Of a stretch of 64,000 nt of DNA, positions 11,390 to 22,853 are shown piece after piece. The position numbers and the translations under genes were made by a program. Location: NCBI GenBank assembly GCA_003254925.1, contig QANZ01005364.1:62001-126000 (forward strand), read 5' to 3'. The notes below the pieces were generated by a model. The model saw only the letters and a list, made by a program, of their open reading frames with translations, did no database searches and was not told where the DNA came from. Position 1 is the first letter of the stretch. Each line of letters starts with the position of its first letter. The DNA comes from Chamaecrista fasciculata. Its lineage: Eukaryota; Streptophyta; Magnoliopsida; Fabales; Fabaceae.

Positions 11390-12037
11390 TCACACCACCT
11401 TCCTATTTTTAAGGTTTTTAAGTTTTATGCGTGATCGATACCTAGTTTTCTTTTCTATCCTAAACCTACGTGTTTTATGATATTTGGTCCTATAGTAGTA
11501 GTCTCGCATGATAAGACGATAAGGTGCATATTCGTTTGCGAGCGTACCTTTTTTCGTGATCCCTGCATCATCAACGAATGATCCAACGGGCTGATCCATG
11601 TCTTCGATTGTTATTACTTTTTGCTTCGGATCAAGCACCTTGTCTATGCCTATGAAGTCCACATGAATCCTTTCGGTTGCATTCTTGCACACGACATCTA
11701 CATTGTGAAGCCATTCTTCATCACTTAGGCATTCAACACATATGCCTAAGTTTTTGCATGAGCACATGGAGAGCATGATTCTTGGCCTTTTTGTTGCTCT
11801 TATCTCCTTGTCTGCAAAATTAGAAACACTATAGCATGGGGCTATAGTTGGGTTAGTCTTGCGCACAGGCTGCCACACAGCCTTGTGTTTGGAAATATTT
11901 TCTCTAAGTGCTGGTTTTTCTTTTACTTTTGAAGTTACGAGGTCTTCCTCCTCTTCCTTGAAAAGTGAACTAATGTTCATGTCTCCAAGGTCTGTTTCAG
12001 GTATATACAGGCCAGGGTCAGGAGGTTCTAAGTTCAA
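11390..12037 (-). pseudogene. unrecognised ORF of the gypsy-like element (215 aa)
   Basis: An open minus-strand frame with an acidic start (DLGDMNISSLFKEEEED), a Cys-rich middle (MCSCKNLGICVECL) and a very basic Lys/Arg tail. It lies where reverse transcriptase would be expected, but I see no RT motifs (no YxDD). A second short frame (11151-11393) continues towards the LTR. It could be an extra ORF of a non-autonomous family, or sequence picked up by the element. No function assigned. Confidence 0.4.
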
Positions 12038-12333
12038 AAGAGTTTCAAATTCAAGTTCCTCCCTCTTTGGCCTTTCTCTTAGGGTTTTGTTGGATGTACA
12101 AATACTTCATGTTTCCAACACGGAGTGTTCATCAGATTTCTCTGCCTCGTACATCGTGAGTGTGATGTTTTGATGTCCATTATCCATTGTGATCTTTCCA
12201 TCCTTCATGCTAATATTGACACTAGCGGTCCGTAGGAAAGGTCTGCCTAAAATTATAGTGTAATCGGTAGCTCTATTGCCACTGGTATCTAGGACATAAA
12301 AGTCAGCGGGAAAGATTAGACCTTCACCTTGAC

Positions 12334-12888
12334 CTAGACATCTTCTACTATTCCTAGGGGACGTCTGCTGCTCTTGTCGGCTAATTGCAGAATCAAACCT
12401 GTGTCCTTAAGTCCATCCATATTCAAAGAATCATAGACTGACTTGGGCACAACATTGATAGCTGCTCCTAAGTCCAACAATGCTCCATTGACTACGTCTT
12501 TTCCTATCATGCAAGGGATGGTGAATGTGCCAGGATCCTTGCGTTTTATAGGTATCTTAGGATTTAAAAGGGCTGAAATGGTAGGGCTTAATTGAAGTTT
12601 CTTTTGAGATGTTTTCCTTTTCTTAACTAAGTCTTTAAATACTTTAGTGTATCTAGAGACTTTCCTAACCAAATCTAATAAGAGTGGAGTGACTTTTAGT
12701 TTTCCTAATAAGTGTTCTAGTTCCATATCCTTTTTATCCTCTAATTGTTCCTTAGTCATTACATGAGAGCTTGGAAACGGGAGGTCTTCTACCTTGGTTT
12801 CTACCTTAGTTTCTACCTTAGTTTCTTCCTTAGTTTCTACCTTAGTATCTACCTTAGTTTCTTCCTTAGTTTCTTCCTTAGTTTCCAA
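12334..12888 (-). pseudogene. retroelement aspartic-protease-like domain
   Basis: A 184-aa minus-strand frame. The first 40 residues are a tandem run of KVETKEET-type repeats. The second half contains IPCMIGKDVVNGALLDLGAAINVVP, cut here in description to its key parts: 'GALLDLGAAINV' and 'PKSVYDSL', followed by LQLADKSSRRPLGIVEDV. This matches plant gypsy proteases, in which DLGAS is common. Here the Ser/Thr after Ala is Ala, so activity is doubtful. It directly follows gag in the same orientation and ends at a stop just before the next piece. Confidence 0.75.
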
Positions 12889-12909
12889 TTCATCAACAAC
12901 AGGAGTTTC

Positions 12910-14309
12910 TTACTTTTCCTTCTTATAGTTAAAACCAAAGAAGAATTGGGCATACCTAGGGTGTTTTTCGATTATAGCCTTAAAGTTTTCTCCTCCTTTG
13001 ATCTCTATGAATAATTCTTCAGGCTTGGGCTCTTCTAGGGATTGCACTAAGGTCTCTTGAGCAGGATTTTCTACAGGTTCGGTTTCTCTAGTGGTAATGG
13101 CATGAACTGCCTTAGAACTACTAGGGGCACTAATGTTGTGTACTTTGACATCGGCTGCTCGAACAAAAGCTTGTTCAAGATCATCGTGCTTCCTTTTCAT
13201 CACGTCCATCTCTTTAGAAAGAAGATGGATCCTTTGCCCAAAATCATCGAATCTCTTCGAAGTTCGAGCTTCGGATTCTTTAAACTTCCTAATGAGGAAT
13301 TGAGTGTCAGTTTCAGTTGAAGAGAAGTTTTGTCTTTGAGGAGCTGGGTTATTAAAGCTTTGGTTTTGGAAATAATTTCTAGTCCTAAATCTATTATCAA
13401 ATCTTCTAGGAAATTGACTAGGGCATTGTTGATACATGGCCGAGACTTCCTCGGGTTGATGGGGACACTCCCTACTTCCATGTTGATATGAGTCGCACAC
13501 GGTGCAAGGTGCGGTCACAAGAGTGACTTTTCTTGGCGAAGAGGCTAATTTTCCATTCATCTCTTTGACAGCTATGGCTAGACTGTCCATGTCAGATGCC
13601 AACTTTTCCATCATCGGGTTTGACTCATTGGTTGCTATTCCTTTGACGGCACGGGTACGTCTTCTTTGGTTTTCTTGCTTGAGGGCGACTTCCTTGATTA
13701 GTTTCCACGCAGTTTCAACATCTAACTTCGTAATGGATCCATTAGACGCGACATCAATGTGATCAGCCTCGTCGTCTAGGAGTCCACTACAAAAGTATTC
13801 CACTAATTGTCCCAGGACATGTAAGCTGTCCGTTCATAAGTTCCTAGATGAGTATACCAATCCAACGCCTTGCCTTCGAGTGTGAGATGGAATACTTTCC
13901 ACATCACGTCCTCTATGCTTGGTGCTGGCGGTTTCATGGTTCGGCAGTGAAGATACAAATTATTCAAGTGAGTAAAGTGATTTTCATTGGCTAGCCCATG
14001 AAACTTAGGTAATCAATTGAAAAGTGGTCCTTTGATCTCAAAGTCCGTTTGGATTTGAGGGAACACATTTCACCAAACCTCATACTGTTCGTTAGATTGG
14101 GATGCTTCTCTTATAGATCTTCTCGGTCTAGGTTGTCCATTGTCTAGACCTTGATTTTGGCAAGCTTCTTCGCGTTCTTGGTTATCTAACCTATGATTAT
14201 TGCCTGAGTTTTCCATTTGTTCTACTCTTTTATTCTTTTTTATGGATCTTAGTGTTTTATTCAAATTTGGATCTAGGGGAACTAAAGGCTCTATTGGTTT
14301 CTTAGGCAT
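12910..14309 (-). pseudogene. gypsy-type gag, frameshifted
   Basis: The N-terminal piece (14070-14309) reads MPKKPIEPLVPLDPNLNKT. Between 13804 and 14069 gag-like blocks such as LEGKALDWYTHL are readable but interrupted by stops. The main piece (12910-13803, 297 aa) starts within the capsid region and carries a zinc knuckle CTVCDSYQHGSRECPH. A coiled-coil-like stretch follows (about residues 190-235, SKEMDVMKRKHDDLE). The C-terminus has RYAQFFFGFNYKK, like the 'P.Pq r' region before protease in this class. Gag would form the nucleocapsid of the element's virus-like particle. The breaks argue it is no longer functional. Confidence 0.8.
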
Positions 14310-15072
14310 ATACTAGAAAGAGAATAATAAATAAAGACTAAATAAAATAAAATAAATTAAAATAGACTCAAACAAATTAAGCAAATAATAAAAAGACACA
14401 AAACAAAAACAAGATAAAATAAAATAAAATTCGAAAACTGACCGGGTCACTATTTTCTATGGAAACTCTTTTTTTTTTTAGCTTTTTTTGTTGGTTTTGT
14501 GGGCCAAATGCAAAAAAGTAATATGAAACTCAATTGAAGATATTGTAAACCTATCAAAACAAAGAAAAAAACTCATTTTTTCATTTTTACTAACCTAATA
14601 ATTATTCATGTTGTGACTTTTGTATATTTTATTTATGTAGGACAATGAAATTATGGATTTACAAGTATATCTTATTGTTATATAAAATTTATAGTTATAT
14701 TTTATTAATTATGAAATATTTATATTTAAAATAATTAATATTTAATTTATTTATATATTTATGATGTCATCCGGTTCGACCGTCGGTCCAACCGATTAAA
14801 CCAATCAATCTATGACTCGAATGTCTATCCAAGTCACTCTCGAGTCCGGGTTTAATAACATTTCTATATGCTTTTTCTTATTCAGAAACATATATGTAAC
14901 TATCAATTATTGTCACAGGTTGCGATGGGATCATGATGTACCATTTAATTTTATTTCAAGAAAAAAACTATATATATTTGTACATGCTCACTAATTACTG
15001 ATGAAGAAGCTAAGTACTCCATTCTTTTCTTGCAAGATGGTATTTTTTTACCACCTAAGTCCTCCATATATA
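14310..15072. other. AT-rich stretch with an 'ACCGGTT'-type repeat scrap
   Basis: No gene. At 14768-14800 'CCGGTTCGACCGTCGGTCC' resembles the GGTTCAACCGG repeats at 17150-18480 and 39160-39640, suggesting a small remnant of that family. Confidence 0.4.
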
Positions 15073-15081
15073 TATTCTTTT

Positions 15082-16221
15082 GGTCAAAAACCTATTTTGG
15101 TTCTTAATATTTATCTTAAGTTCTGGTTTGGTCCCTAAAGTTTATTTTGTTCCAATTTGGTCCTTAATATTTTTTAAAAGTTTCAACATTGGTCCCTAAC
15201 TATTGAATATGGTCATATCTTTCTTGTTTTAAACCCGAATGTGATTAAATTAGAGTTACGAGTTAAATTTGATGAATTATTTATTTGTCCAGTTAGAGTT
15301 GTTGTCAAACGGGGTCAAATCAGTCATGAAATCGGGCTTGCAAATTGGTCACTTGTTTCATGAATTTGATCATATCTTTTTTTAAATCTGAATGTAACGA
15401 AATCAGAGTTACAAATTACCTATGAAGCATGGACACTGACAAGGACACGGGACACGACACAGACACAGACACACCGACATGTCAAATTTTTAAATTTACA
15501 TGACATGACACGGCATATATATATATAATTAAATATCCCTAAATTTGGATGAAAACTTTAAAATTATAATATCTATTCATAATATATGTTTTGTGTGTCA
15601 TTATTTTTTATTGTTTGTCATATTAAAGTCAAAAAAATTAATTTTATATTTTGAAATTTATGAATATGTGTTGTGTGGTGTCCGTGTCCGACACGACGAC
15701 ACACCCTTAAAATGAAGTGTCCATGCTTCATAGCAAATTACTCTTGACGAGTTCTTTCACTATTCAGTTGGGGTTGTTGGCAAACGTGGTCAAATAGTAC
15801 TCCGAAGTGAGTTTGGTCAAAATATTATCAATATTAACTTTGAGAGTACTATATGGCCTTGTTTGTCAATGGTCTCGATTGGACAAAGAAAGAACTCGTC
15901 AAAAGTAACTTTTATCTTCGATTCTGTTGCATTCGGACTTGAAACGAGAGAGATATGATCAAATTTATTAAACAAGCGGCCCATCTGCGAGGCTGATTTC
16001 ATACCTGATTTGAACTCGTCTTTGGATGACTCCAACTATATAATGAAAGACCTCGTCAAATTTAACTTGTAACTTTGATTTAATCACGTTCGGTTTTAAA
16101 ACAAGAGATATGATCATATTCAATAGTTAGGGACCAATGATGAAACTTTTGAAAAGTGAAAACATTAAGGATAAAACGGAAAGAAAAAATATTATATATG
16201 AGCCAAAATGGATTTTTGACC
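15082..16221. mobile_element. long-inverted-repeat (Mutator-like foldback) element
   Basis: Ends GGTCAAAAACCTATTTTGG and CCAAAATGGATTTTTGACC are inverted. The inverted similarity goes on inward through 'GGTCCCTAACTATTGAATATG' as broken segments. Flanking 9-mers TATTCTTTT and TATTTCTTT look like a decayed TSD (7 of 9). A hAT MITE is inserted inside it at 15420. Confidence 0.7.
15420..15733. mobile_element. hAT-type MITE, copy 1 (314 bp)
   Basis: Terminal inverted repeats CTATGAAGCATGGACAC / GTGTCCATGCTTCATAG are flanked by an exact 8-bp TSD CAAATTAC (15412-15419 and 15734-15741). An 8-bp TSD is typical of hAT. The same family recurs at 30283-30622. The subterminal parts are full of GACAC/GTGTC motifs, possible transposase-binding sites. 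Confidence 0.9.
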
Positions 16222-16960
16222 TATTTCTTTAGTTATTTATTAATACAAATAATTCAGTAATTATTTATAAAGATTTCCTTATTTTTTAACACGTGGGACT
16301 TATATTACTCTTTACATTAATAATTGTTTGATGAGTCTGATTTGAGTGTCTCCAATCACACACAAGATAGTAAAATGTATTATCAATCTTCTCAATGTCT
16401 CTTTTTCTTTGGTCAAGTCAATGTCTTATTATATATATATATAAAACAACCGTGAGCACCTGGTTAGCTACTATAACACAGGATATGATAGCACAAAAAT
16501 TCAGATCCCGTTAATGTACATAAGTACATAACAAAGAAAGGAAGAAAAAATGAAAAAAAAAAAAAAGAAAATCAAGAATTTTCATATATGAATATATATG
16601 TGATAAAGAAATTTCTGGGGTCAGTGTCAGTGAAGCAAAGTTGGATGACTATTATATTGATTTTAGTTGCTTCTTACTGTAAGTAGTTATCATGCGTGGC
16701 ATATGTGAATATATATATATATATATATANCAAAATTGAAGATCTTCATCTTCATCCTCATCCTCACACTCTCTCTCTTCCTCCGCCGTTTTCTCCCTCT
16801 GCAGTCCTCTTCTTCTAAAATCGAAATCGAAATCGAATCGGAGAAATCACAGCGAATCAGAAACTGAAACGCGCCGCACCGATCTTCTTCGTTTTTGTTT
16901 GCTGTGGGTTTTTGATGAATCTTCTTCGTTTTCGTTTGCTGTGGGTTTTCGTCTAAGAAG
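16222..16960. other. AT-rich spacer, then a leader-like pyrimidine-rich stretch
   Basis: 16222-16735 shows nothing beyond microsatellites and a single N at 16730. From about 16740 to 16960 there are CTTCATC and CTCTCT runs and 'TCGAAATCGAAATCGAATCGG', as in a plant 5' UTR, but no ORF follows. It may be the truncated first exon of a gene disrupted by the repeats to the right. Confidence 0.35.
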
Positions 16961-16984
16961 CATGGGTACGCCTAATTGTCCAAC

Positions 16985-17018
16985 GTACCCGTACCTGATA
17001 CGTATCAGGTACGGGTAC
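16985..17018. repeat. perfect 34-bp palindrome
   Basis: GTACCCGTACCTGATAC is followed at once by its exact reverse complement. A second inverted pair, CATGGGTACG (17021) and CGTACCCATG (17039), follows next to it. GTACCC motifs recur at 18838-18920. Confidence 0.95.
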
Positions 17019-17020
17019 TC

Positions 17021-18920
17021 CATGGGTACGCCAAGATACGTACCCATGGAGTATCTTGTTGTTTTGAATTTAAAATAAAAAATAATAATAGAGAGAATTG
17101 AGATAATAAAGGAGAGAATCATGGTACCGCTGATCATAGTGCAAAATACCGGACTAGCAATTGACCCGGCGAAGGGCTCGGGTCACTGGTTCAATGGTTC
17201 AACCGCTGGGTCACTGGTTCAACCGGTTGAGCCGGTTTACTTAAATTTTTTTTAAAAAATATACATATTCATCAAATACACACTAATAATTCACTACATA
17301 ATCCAGACCAATCAAACAATAATCCATTCTATACTAATCAAATAATTTATTTCACACCAAATCAGACCAATAATTCAGATTACTAATCTCACATATTCAG
17401 AAAAATAATTTCATAACAATAGCTATAATAATCTCAAAAAATACACACAATCTTAAGTCTCAAGTCTCAACAATAATCTCATTAAACTCAGCCCAATAAT
17501 CTCAAATTTATTCACAAATCACAACCAAAATCTCAATCACGGCCAGTTATGAAATCAATGAGTCAAGAAGAAGAAATTTACCTGAAGATGAAGATGAGTC
17601 AGTCACGGCGGAGATTCGATCGGAATAGATGAAGATGGATGAAGCCGAACTATGTAGTCTTTAAAATATTATTCTGTTGGGACTAAATAATTAATATTTG
17701 TAAAAAAAAATTATGAACTAAAAAGTGTATACCTGATATACTATAGTGATATTTAAGGACTAAATTACAATCTTTGGATAAGTTTAAAGACTGAAAAATA
17801 AATCTTCTCTATTGTGTATTTAGAAAGAATAAGGAAGATATATACCGAGAGTGGCAGATCTGAAGGTGGTTGATCCATCTACAACATTCAAACCACCAGT
17901 GATAATGGTAGCCTCCATTCCATCACCCACCACCATCGCAATTGTCTTCTTCTTACCAATCTCCACATTCTCTTTGTATATCCCCTTCTTCACATAAATC
18001 ACATACCTCCTCTTCCCATTTTGATGAACCCACGAACGGCAGAACCACGAACCCATGAACGGCGAACCCACGACAGCCACATACGAAGAGAACGACAGAG
18101 GATGAAGGAAGAGAGCGGCGAAGGATGAAGATTGAAGAGGAAAATGGAAATGAGAGTTGTGAATGAAAATGAGAGCGGTAAAGGATGAAGATTGAAGAGA
18201 ACGACGACAACGACAGCCACAGACGACGGAGCAGAGAGCAGAAGGTCAATTTTAGGAGGCAGAGAGCAGAGAGGCAGAAATGCAGAATGAAGGTCGAAGG
18301 AGCTGATTAGATTTTTAGGGTTTTTTTTTTTTAATGTGAACCGGTCTAAACTGGTTCACGGCATAACGGGTTGCAAGTGAACCGGCAGGTTGAACCGGTG
18401 ACCCGCCGGTTCACTTGCATTCCGGTAAATGCTATCTCCGGATCGGCCTGGGCACCGGTTCGCCGGTTCTCCGATCGGACCGTTCGATTTTTTTTACTCT
18501 GCCGCTGATAGTTGGGACAATTTGCATTATATTGAGATAATAGAAATGATGGAGGTAGGTGGGCTTTTTTGTTTTCAATTAATACAAATTTTAATATATG
18601 ACTCTTGTTGATAATTTGGTGCAAACGGAAACTTTCTATTTCTTTAATTGCAATTTTCTGTTATTCTTTTTACTTTTTTAATTGCAATTTTGAATAACCT
18701 ACTGTTAAATTTTAAATATTTTATTTTAAATCTTAGACTCTTAGTCAATATCTTTAGTTTAGTTTTTTTTAAATTTTTTTTTTCTTTTTAATAAATAATT
18801 TTTTTATTATATATAACTTTTTATAAAATATATTATGCTGTACCCATACCCTATAATTTTAAAAAATAGCCGTATCTCGTACCCGTACCCGTACCCATGC
18901 ACGTACCCGTACCCGTGCAA
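17021..18920. repeat. repeat block between two GTACCC-rich ends
   Basis: GTACCC/GGGTAC motifs cluster at 16965-17048 and again at 18838-18920 ('CGTACCCGTACCCGTACCC'), possibly the two ends of one element. Between them are GGTTCAACCGG-type repeats at 17150-17240 and 18335-18490 that enclose a pectinesterase fragment. I could not find a clean TIR or TSD for either layer. Confidence 0.4.
17846..18018 (-). pseudogene. pectinesterase (PME) exon fragment
   Basis: The minus strand reads RRYVIYVKKGIYKENVEIG, then IAMVVGDGMEATIITG and VVDGSTTFRSATL. These are diagnostic blocks of the plant pectin methylesterase catalytic domain (cell-wall pectin demethylesterification), upstream of the catalytic Gln/Asp motifs, which are absent. 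At the right point the homology ends in G followed by GTATAT, a plausible splice donor, so an exon plus the start of its intron was copied from genomic DNA, not from mRNA. The fragment begins about residue 24 of an ORF that reads through unrelated repeat sequence. It lies between GGTTCAACCGG repeats, so transposon capture is likely. Confidence 0.85.
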
Positions 18921-19129
18921 ATGCAACATATATAGTGTTTAAGATAATTTATTTTAGAAAAGACCGACTACCAGAAAAAGGTGGAGCCATATAATATAAG
19001 ATATAGATAGATGTATATATGAATTATCAAAGTATTCATATCTAATAAAAATTTTATAATTTTATACCGTGAACCAGAATCCAATAACAATTAGAATAAA
19101 GTAGGGTTTCAGTAATGACTTTTCAATGG
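18921..19129. other. AT-rich spacer
   Basis: No feature seen. Confidence 0.3.
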
Positions 19130-19410
19130 CAATCAGAAAACCAAAAAATTTGTCACTGAGAGTCCACTTTTAGTCACGATTGTCCCATGTCGTCACTGAA
19201 AGTATAAATAATAAAATTTTCGTATAATTTTGGTGGCGATTGAGAAGGTTGCCACCAATAGAATACTAGTGGCAACTCTCAAGTTATACTTGCGGCAATT
19301 TAGTTTTGTCGCCACTAGAAGTTTATCTGTGGCAACTTTAATGTAGCCACTGAAAATGTTTTGGCGACAATATTAAGAAAATTGCCACTAAAAATCTGCG
19401 AGTACAATTT
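19130..19410. mobile_element. CACTA-like subterminal repeat remnant
   Basis: Many short motifs of the type GTGGC(G/A)AC and TTGCCAC(T/C)A alternate in both orientations ('TGGTGGCGATTGAG', 'GTTGCCACCAATAG', 'TTGTCGCCACTAGAAG'). This is the pattern of subterminal regions in plant CACTA (En/Spm) transposons. No CACTA terminus or transposase is seen, so it is a fragment. Confidence 0.55.
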
Positions 19411-19966
19411 TTTTAACATTTTTTTAAATTATTTTTTATTTAAAATATTAATATGATTTATAACCAAATATATTAATTAAGATAGTTCGACGGCGTGCTT
19501 CTGCTTCTTCGTCTTGAGAGAAAAACTGTGAGCAACTCATTTCCAATTTTATTATGGTTAAAGACTTAATACCAAATTTTCAATAGCTACTGTTTAATTT
19601 GTAAGAATGATGATGGTTAATTACTACTTTCTGATATTGGGGTTCGCTGAGACTTAATACCAAATTATTACTCTATCAATTGCAATTGCTGCACTTAATT
19701 TGCCATTGTTTCGTAAGAAAGATGTTAGTTATAATTTCAAATTCTCAATAGTTGTTTAATTATTATGTTAAATAGCTATTGTTGAATTGTTCTATAAGAA
19801 TTGATTATTCTACTGTTTTACAATCAAAATATTCGTCATCCAATTTGAACAAGGTGAGGAGAGCAAATATCATGAATAATTATGTGTTAAATGCTCAAAT
19901 TGGTCTTAAATATATGCATTTAAGTTTATTTTGATCCTAAATGTTTCAAAAGTTTCATATTGGTTT

Positions 19967-21003
19967 GGCCAAAGTCCTATTTTGGTCCCTCAGTTATGCT
20001 CCTTGTTCCAAATAGGTCCCCCAGTTATTTTTTGTTCCATATTGGTCCCCCAGTTATGCAAAACTTGAAAAAGTTGGTCCCTCTAACGTTTTCCATCCAT
20101 TTTTCCGTTAAAAAAAGAGAAAAAATAAACTTTCATCCCCAAAAATTTTATTTTCTTATATTAAGGTCCTTTTCTTTTTATAATAGGATCAAAACATAAA
20201 AAAATAAAGTAAATTAAGATTTTAAGTGAGTTTACCCAAAATCACAATAAATCTCCCTCTCTCTCTCTCTCTCTCTCTCTATATTTTATTACCCAAAAAC
20301 ACACTTGGTTTGCGATTTCCTCACACACCCACTTGTCCAATTCTGTCTCTTCCATTCCTCTGGATTCTTAGGCACAAACCCAGTTAAGCAGCTGCAAATC
20401 GGTGAATTCTGTTGATTACAACTCCCAAACTGGCCACACGTGCTGTAGTGATCGCAACCTGTTTGATCAATGTCCACAGTGAGAACTTCCTTCTTGTTGT
20501 AGTATCTAATCAGTTTTAGCGTGCCTTGTGGGGTCAATGTGAGGAATCCAGACGAAGCTGGATCTAAGAAATTATAGGTAAGGTAAACAGTTCCATCCTC
20601 TTGAGTCACCAAGCTCCACCCATATAGATCCCCAGATGCTATGAAGATCCTTCCGTTCCATGGACCTTAATATAAGAAAGAGAGAGAAGGGGGAATCAGA
20701 GAGAGAGAGAGAGAGAGATTTATTGTGTTTTTGGATAAATTCACTTAAAATCTTAATTTACTTCATTTTCTTATGTTTTGATCCTATTATAAAAAGAAAA
20801 GGACCTTAATATAAGAAAATAAAACTTTTGGGGATGAAAGTTTATTTTTCCTCTTTTTTTAAGGGAAAAAAGGATGAAAAACGTTAGAGGGACCAACTTT
20901 TTCAAGTTTTGCATAAGTGGGGGACCAATATGGAACAAAAAATAACTGGAGGACCTATTTGGAACAAGGAGCATAACTGGGGGACCAAAATAGGACTTTG
21001 GCC
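19967..21003. mobile_element. Pack-MULE carrying an S-domain receptor-kinase fragment
   Basis: Long terminal inverted repeats start GGCCAAAGTCCTATTTTGG and end CCAAAATAGGACTTTGGCC, about 290-300 bases each, ending inward in (CT)n/(GA)n runs. Flanks TATTGGTTT (19958-19966) and TATTGATTT (21004-21012) match in 8 of 9 positions, as expected for a 9-bp Mutator-type TSD. The centre is host coding sequence in minus orientation. No transposase is present. Confidence 0.88.
20289..20666 (-). pseudogene. S-locus-glycoprotein-domain fragment of a G-type lectin receptor kinase
   Basis: Minus-strand reading gives GPWNGRIFIASGDLYGWS, then a beta-rich stretch, then CDHYSTCGQFGSCNQQ, CSCLTGFVPKNPEEW and NWTSGCVRKSQTKC. 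This is the SLG domain with its cysteine-rich EGF-like end, as in plant S-domain (G-type lectin) receptor kinases, whose extracellular part senses ligands. The lectin domain, PAN domain, membrane helix and kinase are absent. The frame is open through the whole 126-residue piece, so the capture is recent or preserved. It is bounded on both sides by the inverted repeats of the Pack-MULE. Confidence 0.9.
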
Positions 21004-21807
21004 TATTGATTTTAAATGTTGCCATTTAGTTTCCTTTTGCTCCCAAATTACTGAATGTGTGGTGATATCTTTCTCGTTTCATGTTTGAATGAGACGAGTT
21101 TAGAAAGTGTTGCGTTTGATGAGTATTTTCTCCATTCGGCCAGTTAAGTTGGTCAGCAAATGAGGTCAAATCGAATACGAAAATAGACCGCTCATTTCAC
21201 GGTCAAACAAGTGAAATTGATCATATTTATCTTATTTGAAGTCTGAATGCGGTGAATTTAGAGCTATAGGTTACTCCTAACGAGTTTTTTTTCTACCTAG
21301 TTGAAACCGTCGGGAAATGAGTTCAAATCGGGCTCGAAGGTGGGTTTGGCACCAAAAAATAAAATATTATGAAAAAATAGTCATAAACCTACTCTTAAAC
21401 CTAATTTAATCTCATTTGTTGACATTCTCCACTGAGAAAAAAAATTCGTTAAGATCAAAGTAACTTGTAATTCTAAAATCGTCGCATTTGAACTTGAAAC
21501 GAGAGAATTATATATAACCAACTTCGCCAGTTTGACAGTGAAACGAGCAACCTACTTTTGGGGCCCAATTTGGCCTTGTTTTCTGATCACCCCAACTTGA
21601 TAGAAAAAATATTCGCCATAAGTATATGTGGCTATGAACTTATTGCATTCAAACTTGAAACGAGAAAGATAAGATTATATTAAGTAATTTGAAATCAAAA
21701 CGAAACTCAATGAAAATACTTAAGGCCGGCAAATATAAAAAACTTATTAAAATATTTAAGACCTAAATGAAAGGCATAATTTTATAGGACCAATTTAAGC
21801 ATCACAC

Positions 21808-21842
21808 TTTGTTATTAATCATATATCATGTTTGTGTTAAAC

Positions 21843-21889
<47 letters not shown>

Positions 21890-22853
21890 AAACGTAAATG
21901 AATTCGTATTGTATATATGTTGAAATTACATGACTAAAGCTTGATAAATACAAATTAGAAAAACTAAAAGATATGACCCACCAAAAAGAAGGTTGTTAGA
22001 GAATTAAACTATAAAAGTTAACACTAATTAGCATGTCTCTCTCTATATATAAGACATACAAAGAAACCCATGTTAAGAAATCGATAATAGGGTATAGAAA
22101 AATCAATCTCCTTGGTTTTCTAGAGGTAAAGCCTCATAAGGAACTGCTCCCCTAATTTTTCTTTTACTTCTTCTATTTTTTGTTTTTTTTTTCAAATCAG
22201 CTATAATCTTTAATCTCCTAAGTTTAGTAGTGATTTTATCAAAGATTTATTATGGTTCTAGCCTTTTTTTTTTATGAAAGATTTTGTTTTCAACACTAGA
22301 TACATTGACACAAATTTGAGTATGTATCTAGCTACATTGCCAAAAAGCTTTTGTTCATTCATCAAATTGATTGAGAAGTTTCATAACATCTACAATATTG
22401 AAGAATACTATTTTTATGATACAGAAGTTTAAACTTTAAAGGTTATTTTGTTGGCAGCACCAAGAATAAATGATGAAGATTTTCATCCTAAAGTTCATCT
22501 TCAAAATAAGATCAGTTAGGCTCATATTTATTTTTTAGTTTCAACAATAATATAATGTTTACAAGTTATATTTCACCTGTATTATTATATTGAAAATTTC
22601 TGATATACTATAAGTATATATATTGTTCTGACGTGTGAATATGATACTTAAGAAAAACAAAGAAATCAATAGTACCCGGCCTGCAAGGGTCAAGATATAT
22701 ATATACTTTATGTCTAACAACCAAATGCTTTTTAAAAGATCTTTAATTATTTGATTTGGCCTTAATTTGGCCGATGGTAATATTGCTATATATAGTCAGG
22801 TAATTTTTCTTAGTGTTTTGTCTGTATATTTGGCTTATGCATTATTAAGTTTA
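21808..22853. other. AT-rich spacer with an (ATT)n microsatellite
   Basis: A run of about 15 TTA units covers 21844-21888. The rest (21890-22853) shows no ORF with protein-like composition and no delimited element. Confidence 0.6.

Larger units (their letters stand above)
11188..14309 (-). mobile_element. gypsy-like element remnant with gag and protease, no reverse transcriptase
   Basis: Read on the minus strand it has a start segment, capsid-like gag, a CCHC zinc knuckle, a Lys/Glu repeat linker, a protease-like domain, then an unrecognised basic ORF. At 11187 it meets a copia LTR. No RT, RNase H or integrase motif is seen, so it is either a non-autonomous gag-only type or a deletion product. 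Frameshifts and stops break it into pieces. The 5' LTR right of 14309 was not found. Confidence 0.75.
19884..21807. mobile_element. older foldback element split by a younger one
   Basis: Edges GTGTTAAATGCTCAAATTGG and (inverted) CCAATTTAAGCATCACAC pair across the Pack-MULE at 19967-21003. The inner part at 21060-21700 repeats a family also seen at 15190-16100, 51080-51350 and 56240-56860 (motif 'CTTGAAACGAGA', 'GCGACGAGTTTA'). Exact borders and TSD are unclear. Confidence 0.55.
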
